Below, in pieces: positions 32,421-45,311 of a DNA stretch of 64,000 bases. The stretch spans positions 270,531-334,530 of the forward strand of contig CAJNDS010002637.1 in NCBI GenBank assembly GCA_905221605.1. The letters are read 5' to 3'. The notes under the pieces were generated by a model. It saw only the letters and a program-made list of their open reading frames with translations, did not search any database and was not told where the DNA came from. Position 1 is the stretch's first letter. Each line of letters begins with the position of its first letter. This stretch comes from Symbiodinium natans. Taxonomy: Eukaryota > Sar > Dinophyceae > Suessiales > Symbiodiniaceae. Made by a program: the position numbers and the translations under genes.

Positions 32421-35400
32421 TATTCTAGGTCATAGGAGCGCGCACACCCGTCGAGGCCCGCATATACAGCCCGCAAGGCCCCTTGGCCCGCGGGTAGGAT
32501 GTAGCGGGTGCCTTCGCATACACTCTTGGGCAGGCGTCTGGCCCGGTCGGAGGAGGCAGCCGGCTTGAGTAGCTGAGCATCATGGGAAGACAGAAGTTTG
32601 AGAGCGACGCTGTCATGTCAGATGTTGGTGCGTCCTATCCATGCAACAGGCTGCGGAGCAAAGTCGCCACAACTTCCTCCTGGCACAGCATAGCACCAAG
32701 CGAAGCGTCCAGGCACGGCTTCTGACGACATGTACGGCTTGTTTACATTCGGCTGTGCTGTTTGCTTGATCATGTTGCGCATGCAAGAGGCTTCTAGCAA
32801 CTCATCTTGTGTTGCAGCGCCTAGTGAGAGGCTTCTGTACGCAGTGGCTCGGATCTGCTAGGATTCGCCAAGCATTCGTGAGTGCATAAAGCACGACACG
32901 GAGAGGTACTGCGGTCGAAGTTGGAGGACAAACAGCTTTGCTCGGTGCAGCACATCCCGGTAGCACATTCTCATCGGGATGCGCGGGAGTCTATAGCAAC
33001 CCCGGGGAGATGTGACATGCTGGTAGGTTTAGTAGCCGCTTCTTCTGGCTGTGACGGAGGAGCTGTGGCATGGTATCCAATCGCTACATGCATGAGCGGA
33101 GGCCTACTGCCTGTATCCAGCTGGGCTTTGAAACTCTTTGTTGCCCTGGCCAGTTTTCAAAGAAATGCCAAGATCTGACACTTGAACGCTGGCAGGATTA
33201 AGCGAAAAAGCCTCGTCATGCTCAGACTAGCTAAACAGCTAGCTGGTTGTCTTCTTGACCTCGTTCGTTGGAAGGTATTTGTGGCTCACAGTGGCACACA
33301 GTGTCCTTCACAGCTGCAATCGAAAAGATGCGATGCAAGGGAAACACGCATACGCAAAGTATACACAACGGACTGAGGGTTCATTGTTCTGCCCCTGACA
33401 TCCAGGGCAAGTGCCCATGCAACGCGCGCACCGGGCATGGACATCGCCATGCTTCGCCTTGATTTCTGCAGCTCCTAGTCGGCACTTCCACCTCTGGCAT
33501 TGCCTTCAACAAATAGGTTAAATAGGTAGCTGGGCAGCTGGGCATGGTGCCATTTCATGGGAGGTGCTGCTCGTCGGCAGACCTGGTACATCAGGCACTG
33601 CCGCACCGCCATTGCGTTCCCCGCAGATATTTGATCAGATCTGCATGCGAAGCTCAAGACTGCACCATCTTCGATGATGCATGTTCCATCGCACACTGTT
33701 TTTGCCGATGCTTGGCGTATACTACATACATGCCACGGTCGTTTTGGCACATGGGTGGTTGCCAAAATTCTGGTCTCTTTTTGAATCCCTATGATAATAC
33801 GGAACCTAATATTTAGGCCACCGCAAAAGGGAGCATCATTTTGACAAACACCCACATAGTGCTTAGCAGAAGCACGGTGCTCGCGCAGTGTCTTGTCATG
33901 TGTGCCATAGCCACTGGGCCCCACTGGCTGAAGAGCGAGGGACGAATAGTCAAAACAGGATCCACGACACGTTCGATGTAATCCCCCAGATGGACCAGTT
34001 TGCAGCCCCCCAAACCCCACAGTGGTGCGAGGCTGCTAGGCCTGCGGCAAGAACCCCCTCCCTTTCGATGAATGCAATACCTTGTCGTCTCGTTCTTTCA
34101 GACCATTTGCACAGATGGCGCTCGCTGACTTGGGGCCTTGATGTGCACCCATATGGCTCCGATGCACATGCTTTGGCTTGCACTGGTTGTGCATTGTGGT
34201 GGCTATGGCTACATGCAGGAGGCCAAAGCGGCCAGAGCTGCCCCAATGTGGCTGCGAAAAGCTGAAAACATGTCTCTTCTCATCCATCACATGTGTAGGC
34301 AACTGCTCCACCAGCAACTGGTCGAGGACTCCATAGACCGCATAGACTACGCAAGGCAAATTTGGAGCCTTGCCTGTCCTTGTGCGAGCCATGGTGAGCC
34401 AAGTGGCAGGAGCCTATGACTTCGGAGCTCTGAAGTCATCTGGCAACTCCTACTCAACAGAGAAGCTGCTTGGCACCTCTGGTGCCATGACGGTCCCATC
34501 CTCATGTTGGAGCCTTCTACTTGTTCCAGAAAGCACATGGCCAGCTTTTGAATCTTGCAGCGGGGGGAGTACGAAAAAAAAGAGTCTAGGGCCGCCGTTC
34601 GTGGATTCAGTTCTGAGGTGACTCGATTCCTTCGGGGAGGTGCTCAGCACAAATTTCTCAAACATGAATCAATATCTATGAACCAATATCTATCCGAACG
34701 ACTGCCTCCTTGACAGCTCTGTTTGGACCTTTGGAATGTCGACTTTGGACAGGATCACTGTAGCACTGGTTCCACAATGTCTTGAACAAGCGGTTTGCAA
34801 GCAAAAGGGTTGGGGCAGAACGAAATTCCCAAGGAAACTCCAACCTCTTAGCATGTTTACACTTTGGCAGGCCTCGCCTTCTCAGCATGCGGCATCAGTT
34901 ACCTCATGCCTCATGCATCCTCGTGGCTGGTGGTCTCCACCAGACTCATTGGTCTGTTCCATCCTTTCACCTTGCCAATGGCCCCGTCGCATCCGTCCGC
35001 AGCTCCGTAGTCACTGTAGTCAGTCCTCATCATCCATGGCATGCACGGCGAGATCATCATGAGAAGTGCTGCGAAAATCGGTAGTCGCCATACGAGCACA
35101 CAGCCATGAAGGGGCAGAAGCAAGTTTGCCCAGCGGGTGTGTAGCCGACAAGTTGCGCTTTTGTAGCCTTCCGTCTTCCAGCCAACACAGAATTCTTATT
35201 CCTGAGGCCAGACTTGGTGAGCTGCTGATTCATGGTGAAGCTGTGGAGGAGACTCGACACCTTCAGAGCATGTGCTCCGCAGCTAAAAGAGGCGGCGCTG
35301 GACCAACATCCCCAGGTTCTCAACGTGCCATCCCGACTTCTTCATCGACCACCAAAGAAGAAAAGCTGGGCACTCTACAACCCATCGCTACTTCCCTTGC

Positions 35401-36878
35401 GTGCCATAGCTGCAGAATGCGGGAGTCTTTGAAGAAATCTGTGGTCCCTATTCTCAACAAACTGCTTTTGCAAAAGCTGCATTCTTGTAATGCGGTCATG
35501 CTGTCCTCTGTGACGGATTCGCCACGATAGTTTGTCAAGTCTCCTGGCTGATCCACTTTCGCTTCGTTAAGCATGGAATATAGCGGAATCATGCAAGATG
35601 CTGAGGCTGGCGTGGCAAGGACGTTTTCTTGGTGACATACAGGCAAGCGCGCGCAATAATTTGCCTGCAAGAGCACCAGGCACACGACTTATGTTTCAGA
35701 CCTTAAGCTGCTTTTGACAGGGCGGGAACGTGGAACCTTTGCAGGTGGGACGGACGTGGCGCCTCGACTCAGACCCAGTGGTGTTGCCTTGAGCTCACTG
35801 CTTCAAGTGCTCTGTGAGGTTCTCCCGTAGCCTCGCTGCCAACAGTTGAAGGTCGGAATCAGGCCAGGCCATGTGGCATTATGCGACCACAGAATGCACG
35901 GTATCCTGCAACTGATTCTCCATGCTGTCTCGTCTGAGCAAGATAGCAACAAGCACTCAAATATGCGCAGCCCGCTGGGTGGCACATTCCATTAAAGGAC
36001 CTTTGTGTGTCTGAGTTGGGCACCTCAGCTGGCTTGCAATGCAATAATGCAAACGCCTGCAGCCCTATCATGTCCACTATCTTCGACAGTCTTCCTTTGA
36101 AAGAGCTTTCGAATCTGGAAAATGCAGGCCACCAGCCGCGTCATGGCAGTGCTGACCTTACACAGCTGTCCATGACACAGTGAGCACATGGACTGCTTGC
36201 TGTACTGGTTTTTGATCGGTGAGATACTGGTAGACACTGGACTCAGGCTATCGTGCTGCGTGACTTCTCGCCTCTCGTGCCGGTGCACCTTGGAGCAGGG
36301 GGTTCGTCAAAAATCCCCGCCCTTGTCTGCCCTTGTTTCAAGTCTTTGTCCATGGTAGCCCGGAGACACCCCAGTGCGCCTGCCAGTTTTCCACGTGACA
36401 GACTCACGGATGTGCACTTTTGATCGGCATCCCTCCTCCCTCCCCACATTTGCCATTTGCCACTGTGAGAGTCGAGTCAGTAAAGGGGGGGGGGGGGGAT
36501 TGGGGGCCTGGCTAGCCGACAGCAAGCCCAGGGCCCCAGCTTCCATTCTTGGCCACGTGAAACCTCATCTTGGACAATGGGTGGCACTATTCACTTTTCA
36601 CTGGCCCAAGGCACGAGATTGGAAATCAGAACTTTCAGGAGCATTCCTGCACACATTCGACAGGCGCAAAGGGCAAGAAGGGCTGTGCACAGAGGTCTCC
36701 TTGATTCTGCCATCTCTGTGGTCATGCAGGCATGCGCCGTGTTGGCATCGACGATGGGCGCTTGCTTTCTTTGCGCGGCAAGCCGTTTGTGCTGTTTGCC
36801 GGCGTGGCGCCGGCGCAGCAGGCTGGCGAAGCGACCGTGCTGTGAGATGTAAGCTCTGCACAAATCTGCACAAGCTCA
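32421..36878. other. Long stretch without a recognisable gene
   Basis: Non-repetitive sequence with balanced composition. Open frames of 60-180 codons occur on both strands (the longest is 33475-34020 on the minus strand), but none has a motif I know and they overlap each other. A G run (14 G) lies at 36485-36498. Exons of tens of base pairs could be hidden here, as in the syntaxin gene. Confidence 0.4.
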
Positions 36879-37011
36879 ACCGTGCAAAAAGAGATTTAGA
36901 GGCTGAGCATGGCCGTGGGAGGACTACCCTTGTCAGCACCGGCAATACCTCTGTCCGCTAGAACTGCCGGACGAGGCATCCGAGAACCTCAAGGAGCTCA
37001 AGGCAGCTTGG
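36879..37011 (+). CDS. Two coiled-coil exon candidates
   Basis: 36879-36915 reads KLNRAKRDLEAEH and about 36962-37008 reads LPDEASENLKELKAAW. The second resembles the IEKLKAAW stretch at 16850. They are separated by a short stretch that could be an intron. Family unknown; possibly a second gene related to the coiled-coil cluster at 16.8-21.2 kb. Confidence 0.3.
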
Positions 37012-37495
37012 CAGCATTGGCACATGTGGCGCTTTGGCTATAGCTTTGCACATTCTATAGGGGCCAAGTCGTGTTTCTTTCACGCTCCCGCATTCTACTC
37101 GCCAACGAGCTTTGAAGCTTCGCAGGTGAAGTGCAGCGAGAAGGTGCTGCTGACCTTTGTTCCTCGGCTTTGCGAAGAAGTGAAAATGACAAGCCTTTAA
37201 TTCAACGCAGCATTCAAACATATTCAAACATCTGCAAGATTCTTAAGCAAGATGTTAGAAGACTAAACTGTGCAGAAACACGGCTGCCGGTGTCGACGCT
37301 CCCCCATGCCGTGACCTTCGAACAGCACCCTTCTTTGAGCGGACTTTAGCGCCGTCAGTGCTCGGCCAGCTTCCAGAGGCAAAGTTTCTCTTTGGGGCAC
37401 AGCACGGGGCCATGGCCACAGCTGTTAGAACCCGGTCCTCCAAAAACCAGTGGGCCACATGAGCCATCTCAGATCATCCCTTCCCCCTAAAATTA

Positions 37496-37720
37496 AATCC
37501 CACAGACAGCTAAGTGTTGCGAAATGACTGGGAGGGAAGGGAGGGCTGAAAGGGAAGGGAGGGAAGGGAGCTTCAGGATGTTGGTTGGTTTGAGGGTTTA
37601 GGGAAAACCTTAAGCCCTAACGGTTTAGGTTTGGGAAAGGTTCATGTTTCTGCTCAGGCTTCCGACTTGACCCCCCCCCCCCTTAACCCCCCCCTAACCC
37701 CCCCCCTCTCTCTGTAGAGT
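37496..37720. repeat. G-rich/C-rich tracts with telomere-like motifs
   Basis: GGGAAGGGAGGG repeats at about 37528-37572, then GGGTTTAGGG near 37592, TTAAGCCCTAACGGTTTAGG near 37611-37630, then C-tracts separated by TTAA or TAA at 37672-37708 and a short CT run. TTTAGGG is the telomere repeat reported for dinoflagellates, but there is no true tandem array here. Confidence 0.6.
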
Positions 37721-37854
37721 ATTCAATAGGGGCAGGCACGGATTCGGGATTTTTGGGTCATTTTTTTCTCTATTAGGGGGCTATTAATATTAGGGGGAAG
37801 GGATTAGGCTTTGGGCATTTGGCCATTTTCAGATGTTGGCATGAAGAGAGCTCG

Positions 37855-37945
37855 GCCTCAGGACTTTGCGGACCAACTGTCAGAGAAGATGCTCGCACAA
37901 GAGCGGCTAGGACTCGAGGTTCAACTTGGAGCAAAAGTAAAGTAT
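37855..37945 (+). CDS. Exon candidate, helical
   Basis: An open plus-strand stretch encodes PQDFADQLSEKMLAQERLGL and then EVQLGAK, an amphipathic helix-like sequence, before a GTAAAG donor-like site. About 70 bp further on, LKLEAEHPRKRAPEKLDAF (38012-38068) may be a second exon. Unassigned. Confidence 0.3.
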
Positions 37946-38069
37946 ACACTGTGTGGCGTACCGTAATGTACCGTTGCCGTTATATACCGTGCCTTTCTCA
38001 GTTCTGCTTGGGCTTAAAGCTCGAGGCTGAACATCCAAGGAAGCGTGCACCAGAAAAACTGGATGCCTT

Positions 38070-41000
38070 TCGTGGTGGGTGATGAGCTCTTCTTGATCTT
38101 CACGGTCGTCGCCCGTCTGTATGGTGTTGCACGGGGAGAGGAATGATGACAGAGACTATGAAAGCAGCGCGTCACGCTGTTCCAGGAGCCTCTGCGCGTG
38201 ATGCGAGTGGATACCCTGACGGGACGCTGCGTTGAGGTCAGCTTGGTACTGCCCTTAGAGCTGGAGAGTTTTTTTTCTCGCCGTCTCCCAAGTGAAGCAG
38301 GCTGGCCGTAAATCTTCCAACGGGTGCGTAAGCCTGGGTCCAGGTACGGACTCCGGCGCTTTCGGCTCTCCACAACTCCCAGCGCGACGAGTTTCGTGGG
38401 CAACTAGCTTAGAAAATCTTAGGAACCTGCATCAAGAAGATGTAAGTTGATGTAAGCTGGGGGCAGCAGAATATCGTGAGCCGAGCCCAGGCATGGAGGA
38501 CCGGCGCTTGTTCCTCTGCCGCCCAAGCACGGTGGCGGTTTCCTGGGGCTGGCTCGGGCTGCTTGGCGCCAAAAATCCGCTGCAACTTCTGCGATCACGG
38601 TACTGTACCTCATGTGCAAGCCGGTTTGCATGTGCAGTCAAGTTGCTGCGCCTCCCAGACACGAAGCAAGGGTAGAAACGGAGGGCATTTATTTCTGCAA
38701 TGTTTGTTGTTCTGATTGTGGACGCCAGTTGGTATGTTGGTCCGTTGGTCTGGCTTAATTGATCTTAATTGTAACGCTTGCGCGCGCCGCCTCGGCAGCC
38801 GGGCCGGCCCAACGCGGGGTGTAGCGTGCGCATTGCAGAAACGGAAAGCCTAGTCATATGTCACTTGGTTTAGCACCACGCCGTCATAAGTTCAGGAGTT
38901 GTTGGTCCTCATGATGGGTTCTGCGCAGTTGGGTTCTGTCAAAGCAGCGGGCCCCATGATCGAGAGAGCACAGGCGAGCGCGCGGGACCTGCGTTCGCCC
39001 AATTGATGCAGATATGGGTAGCCCACTGGTGGTAGCCCAGTTGCATCGACATCGCGGAGCTGGTGCAAGGACGCGAGCGCGGCAGTGAAACAACGTCGAG
39101 AAACCAGAGCTCATGCATCCAAAGGACCAAGTTGCGACCAGTCCGGAGGGAAAGAAACCCGTACTCACCCCTGTTACGACCTGCATTGCTGGCGCATGTT
39201 TTATGCGCCCTGCGCCCATGAACATCTTGAGAGCTCGCAACCTGGTCTCTTCATGCTGCTTGCAGTTGCAGCGCTTGCTTTTCAAAGCAATCCTGGGAAG
39301 TTCGATGCATCAGTCAGTCCCACATAACATAACGGTCGAAAAGGCCAAGATCGAATCTCTAGCCTGAGATGCGTGCAAGATCGTATAAGCGTGCTCCGAT
39401 TGGAATCATTGGCACAGCTTCCCTGACAGGTGGTGGTGGCGGCGCTGTGGGGCTAGAAGGATTGATGTCGAAGTTTTTGACCGCCGCGCAAAATCATGTT
39501 CCACCTATGGTGCTTCGTGGTGTAGTCAGTCTAGTGCGGGTGTTGCGGGAGTGTGGAGGGGGTGTTGTTGGGGACGTGGTGGGGTGTGGCGGAGGTGCGG
39601 CGAGGGTGCATCGCTGGGGGGTGCATCGCTGGGGGGTGGGTGGGGGGCCTGGTTGACAAGTTGTTGGCCTCTAAAATGTTGAGAAGCTTGAAACGGCTTC
39701 GTGTTGGAAGGCCTAATCTTCTCATGCCAGCTCTCCAGCCCCTCCATTCACAGCACTCTTTGGCAACTCTTTGGCAACAGGAATCCACAGACACTGTAGC
39801 ATGGCCAACGGGCGACAGCTCTCGTCGTCTGGGCAACGTTGCTGTGCGCTTGTCGATCAGGGATTGACACAACACCTAAGCGCAGTTTGTTACAACTCAG
39901 AAGGGCCACCCAAGACCCAAGGCATCTGCCAGGATCATAATGAAGAGCGCCATGGAAGGGGCAGCGGAGCGAGATAGAAGCGCAAGCAGGTCATCTAGGT
40001 GGATGGCCTAAGTGCCGCTTCTGCTCGCACATCGCCGAGGTACAAGCTGGCAATTTGCTTTATACGCACTTCTTCTTCGCACTCAAAGTGCCCCAAGATC
40101 CGTCTGCATCAGATCCATTTGTCATCTCTCATGCGTGGTGGCCCAGCTACACCGGGATTTGCAACTGAACAGCCTCTCATCTATCTTATCTCTCACTAGA
40201 CTGAGCTGACTGCAGCAAGGTCAGCCGTCTTTTGTGCATCGAGTCGTCGCCGCGGCCTAAGCCCAGAACTGCAAGGGCAAGCGTGTTTTGAGCCATTTGA
40301 GCCTCCAGCCGTTCAGCAAGTTCGGTAAGTCTCAGGCACGAAGGCCTCTGCGAGGTGATTCAGTTTGTGGGCGGCATCTTCATCGACGAAGACCAGTTGG
40401 TGCCAAGTGTCGTTTAGATCTTGTTGGTTGTTTGTATGTTTTGTGGGCATCACGCTGGAGGCTCACGAGCTGTGGCTGCACCCATCACTCATGTCAGTTG
40501 TGGGTGGCGTTTGAAATCGGAGGTGCTCACATATGGAGCCAATGACTGCGCGATGCGGCTGCAGTGAGAACTCATGAAATTCTGAAAGCTTTGCGGCTTT
40601 GCGTTGTTGTAAGAAAACACCAAGGAGCCACGAGTGACAGCTCTTCCCTTGAGCCATGCGTTGGCCATGCTCCGACCTGCGGATTTCAGATCCGAGCTGT
40701 GAGCTTGGAAAAGGGTCGTCTGACGTCTCTGCTGTCAACCTGCTGCCTTAGACGAGCCTTAGACTCTTAGACAATCATAGCCCAGTTCTCCTACTGTAAG
40801 CTGGGACTGCAGGCTACTGCCTGAGAGGTCGCATCCACCAGGAGGCTTGGAGCAACCGAGCCACTAGAGGACTTCAGAGCCACCAGCCCGAATCAAGGAG
40901 ACCTGGAGACCTGTATGAAGAAGCCACTAGTCACTAGCCGCACTAGGCCATACCTTGGAAACGGAGCTGCAGCTTCCCTTTTTGGAGGCATGGCGGGAAG

Positions 41001-44000
41001 CCCGTTCAGACAGGCTTAGCCAGCCCAGCTACATCCGACAGGACTGCCTTGCACAGTAGGATGCTCGATATCACCGGCACCACGTGATACACACGGAAGT
41101 TAGTCTTGCAAGTTGCCAGTGAATGTGTTGTGCATACGCCAGGCTTCGGCCAACGAAGCAGACGGGACATTTGGCATGTCTTGATCATTGTCGATTGCTC
41201 CTGCGCTGGAGGATGGAAGCTTGGATGAGACTCTGGCGAGATTGGCGCGCCAACACATGCCCGTCAACCCCTCGCCAGACATCCAGGCCACTACGGTACA
41301 TGCGAATAATACGACATGCAGCGACAGTTGGTTCTGAGCCGTCTGTGTAAAGCCTTTTGCAATGTGCAGCATTGCTATCCGCAGCTCACGAACGCATACC
41401 GGCGTCATGGTCCTGCCCGAACCTGCTGAGCCAAAGAAGCCAAAGCAGCTGGCAACGCGGCGAAGCACTGAGATGGAGGAGCATGACCCAGCGGCCAGCG
41501 GGAATTGTCTACTGAAGAAACGGATGGAAGCCATGAGTGTTTTTTTGTTTTCTCAATCCACCGACCATCGGATGGTTCGGCAGCCGAGCATACCCTGATG
41601 GTGCTTGTAGTTGCTGAGTCGCGGGCTTCCCTCGATGAAGCGAAGTTTCGAGCTTCATGAAGACGAGCCCAAGAAGTCCTCTCTGCAGAGCGACACAGCA
41701 TCAATTGTTGGGGGGTCTTGACTGTGCAGGGTCAGCTGCGAGTACTCCACGCCGACCCGCCAAGAGCTCAAGTGTTGCAGGGAAGTCTGTCAACAACGTA
41801 ACGTAACAGGCTGTATGCTGTGTGATGGCAGGGCTGTGATTCTTATCCCGGATCTCTGGAGCAAAGAGGCCGGACAATGACTGTAAAGGTCAACCAAACC
41901 AAATGAAAGCAGTTTAGTCAGAATATGCTGTCTAGACCAACGGCGTTGGGCATATGGAGGCCTGTGAAAAGCTGGTCTTTGCCGCAAAGTGCAGTGATTG
42001 CCACAGCAGAGTGTACATTGCATGAAGGTAGATGTTCTCATGATGCGCATGTGGCTCTTCTAAGGTGGTGCAATGCGGCAGAGACTTGGCGCATTTGGGG
42101 CCGTGGAGCTCACTGTTGTTGCGAACTTGCGAATGTCAAATTGACTCTGCCAGGTCGAGCTGCAGTGGCTATGGCGTTGCACCCGGTGAGGCGTGGGCAG
42201 CGGGACCTTGCAGTCGTTAGTGAGTAGACTGAGTAGGTCCAGCAAAGTCCGATTGCTGAATGGATTTCCACCCGGTAGTTTCTCGCGTCCAGGCAACCTT
42301 TATTGACCCAAAAGCAAACCGACAGTCCCGGACAGCCCAAGCCTGAACCGAATGTGCAGGCGCAAGCTGCCAGGACCAGCGGCAGTGCCTGCCTGGCAGG
42401 GTTCGCCGAAAGCGCATTGTTTGGCCTCACGTCGTGACATTCAACCAGGTGCCTTTTGGCCTTGCCTGGCAGGTGGTCCTGAAACCGGAGGTGGCGCGCA
42501 GGCCTTCATCCTGCATCCTCAAGCATCCCATGTTGCTTGACATGTTCTTCTCCGAGTCATGCAAGTGGCACGGCTGAGAATAAACACCGATCGGGCTTTT
42601 ATGGCATGTGGCTTTAATCATGCCCGATAGGCATGTGAAGTTGATATTGAACATGGCTCGAACGGACGGAAGTCTGCAACAGACCTGTTCCGTTAGTTTC
42701 GAACGAAGAAGCTCCGACATTGACCTGGCATGCTTCGCCTACCCTCCCAGAGAGAAAGCTGGGCAAGACTCGCAAAAAACGATCCGCAAGTTGCGCAATT
42801 CCCGACAGGTTTGGTGCCGAGCCAATGGTTCGGAAGCTGTTCCGCGATCTCTTCGGAGTCAGAGGCTTAGGGGATCGTAGTGGGCGGTAGTGGGGATCTT
42901 CTCAGACATTTGCAAATTGCAAGCCTCCTCAGAATCCTTTTTGGAGAGACTGCGTCGTGAAAGGCTTTTGCTTTAGGTCCGTTTTCGGCTTCATTCCTCG
43001 CGAAATCCGGGGATGATGCTGGGCTGAATCCCACGTCAGAACACATTAGTCTTTAGGAGGATTACCAGGAAATGCTGTGGAAATCCATTTGATGTGAAAT
43101 GCAACAAAAGCCCAGATCATGAGATAACATCCAATAACAAGCACAAAAAAACAAGACAACAGAAAACACAGAGATCACAGATGCACGTTGGGCTAAGGTG
43201 CTGGGTGTCGGCGGCTCCGACACAAGAGCATACACCGCAGAGTATCCGCAGGCGCTTGGGGTTAAAAGTAGTGCTTGTCAGCCCATGGATCTTTGCAATT
43301 TTGCACCGTGCTTTATGAGAAGCACCAAGGTCGTGCGGTATGAGCGCGGCCAGCGCTTCGACTTGCATCAGGCACTCGCAACTCGTGGAACATGAGTATT
43401 GGCTGAACAAAGCGGCCCCGTGTGCGCGCATGCATACTTGTATAACCAGAAGATATCACACGTAGAGTTGGTTGGTTGAGGGCTCAGGGGCCTCAGGGGA
43501 GGCGGACGCTGGCTTGAAATGCACACCCCAGCAGCCGCGGGTTGGTGTGTTGCAACAAGCCCATACTAAGCCACGCGGGACCAGAGAACATTTACCATGA
43601 AGTTTTGAAAAAATCCCGTGCCATTTGGAGTTGCCCGTCGATACTTTGGGGTCAACATGTGTCGAGGCTCATCTAGGCCCAGGCAAGCAAGGTCGCACTC
43701 AGCATGAGGGCACCCAGGCTCGAGCAAGTCTAAGCCCTTGATTTGCTCCAGGTGAAGTGCTGCTGCTTGTCCCAATGCCGGGTCCAATCAATTGAGCTCC
43801 CAGACTCCCCGCCAAAAGTCTTAGGGGCGAATAGCTGTAGGATGGACAACCTCCGACGTCCCTTCAACGACTGGGCTGACTGGACTGCATAGCCCGAGTC
43901 TTGGTGTAAACCCCCTCTGCCTTCTGTGAATCTACGAGGGTTCAATGACCAGATGTCTCCTACAGATGCGAGGAGCACCCTGCATGTCACTCGATGTCCG

Positions 44001-44971
44001 CCACCTAGCTCCGGCTAAACGAACTCGGCTGCGTCCTGATTCATTGTTGGGCTCGACCCGACTCAATCCCAAATATTTCTTACTGCGCATCCGGGCGCAT
44101 CCATCTTCCTCTCCCTCTCTCTCGTTTGCGCATCGTTTTGCCATTGTTGCTCATAGACTTCCCTCTGCATGCCCATAGGCGCAGCGATGCTGATTGGTCT
44201 GGATGCTCTGTGCACTCTGAACCAAAAACCCGCATGGAAATGAAAGCTTGACGGTGTTCATGCCTGACTAGACTCACTCATGGAATTCGGGGGATCTACC
44301 CCGAAAAAATCTAATTTCAGACAATAAGTTGAACCTCGAGGGGGTTCACCCTCCTGATTGCATTTATTTAATAGTGGAAGAACTTCATCTCAGAGTCCAC
44401 CGCAGTTACTGCAGTCAGCAACTGCCACTAGTGGAGAACCATAGCTAGGTATTTAAGGATGACAGGGATGCTTGTGTCCCTGATGTTGGTCTGCGGGTGA
44501 AAGCTTGAGGTCGACGTGCACACATCGCTCGACACTCCTAGCGCTCTTGGTCGCGTCCAGCATGAACGCGGTATGCACTGCTTATTATGCAGTGACTAAC
44601 AGCAAAACAGAGGTATGAGGTTGTGCGAGGTTGGGTCGTAGGGTTCTACGTATGTCGGTGAGCTGGGGTGGTCTTAGAACATCGTGTCGTTTGAGGAGTA
44701 ATGCGGCACGAGTGACGTGTTTTCTCGTGTCTGATCGTGTATAGTTGGTCTGACCATGGAGGGGCGGGAACATTGCTTCATGGGCATAGGGTGGAGCCTC
44801 TGATCGCGCATTGTTTCACAGAGGGAGCTGCTGAGCTGTACCACGACACCTTGCACAGGATGCATTCGCATGGGAAGAAGCTCAAGAGGACTGGAGACTC
44901 ATTTTTGCTTCACAATAGTGGTCGTTCGTCCTTGTGTGACATGAACTGCCAGATCGTAGGATGGTTATCAG
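38070..44971. other. Long stretch with only weak exon candidates
   Basis: No recognisable gene. A G-rich degenerate repeat sits at 39538-39652 (two copies of GTGCATCGCTGGGGG). Exon-like open stretches are at 40351-40417 (CEVIQFVGGIFIDEDQLVPS) and 42427-42575 (VTFNQVPFGLAWQVVLKPEV). Two short perfect hairpins lie at 44286-44305 and 44336-44353. Open frames at 41100-41534 on the minus strand and 41362-41598 on the plus strand overlap and cannot both be real. Confidence 0.35.
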
Positions 44972-45146
44972 CGCCACGCCACTCTCTTGGTGTATCTCAA
45001 CGATGTGGAACTTGGCGGATCGACGAGGCTAAGTTTTAAGGAATGCAGCAGCTGTCTCTCGCGGCTCACTCGGACCTGCAGGTTTCCAGATCTTGCTCTG
45101 AATGTTCAACCGAAGTGTGGCCAGGTGCCCTTTGTCTGGAACTTTG
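44972..45146 (+). pseudogene. Prolyl-4-hydroxylase-like dioxygenase fragment, two exons
   Basis: Exon 44972-45027 reads RHATLLVYLNDVELGGSTR and, across a 53-bp GC-AG intron (45028-45080), exon 45081-45146 reads FPDLALNVQPKCGQVPFVW. This is the core of 2-oxoglutarate/Fe(II) dioxygenases of the prolyl-4-hydroxylase alpha type: the strand YLNDVExGGxTxFP followed by VxPxxGxxxxF. The HxD iron motif should lie upstream and the distal His plus the 2OG-binding Lys downstream. I could not find either. The downstream part would have to fit in the 165 bp before the first allantoinase copy. It is therefore probably a truncated relic at the left border of the tandem array, though an undetected upstream exon is possible. 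Confidence 0.65.
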
Positions 45147-45311
45147 GTAATTTCGTCATTCACATGCGGCGTGCGAGGCGAGCGTTCTTTCGACAACTAA
45201 GAATGAAAAAAATCACTCGCGGACCAGTTGTTTTCTGTCATCGGACAATATCGGACAAGCCGTTTCAGTTCAGCTCGGTGGCCCACTTTGAGGAAACAAT
45301 CGCTTGCAAGC
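45147..45311. promoter_or_regulatory. 5' flank of array copy 1
   Basis: Sequence between the dioxygenase fragment and the copy-1 ATG. It differs from the leaders of copies 2-6 and of copy 7, although copies 1 and 7 share the same protein head. A pyrimidine-rich stretch ending in AG (CCGTTTCAG, about 45261-45269) is a possible trans-splice acceptor. Confidence 0.35.

Noticed and set aside
33475-34020. Minus-strand frame of 181 codons
   Set aside because: No motif, overlaps other open frames of similar length on both strands, and all recognised genes in the window are on the plus strand.
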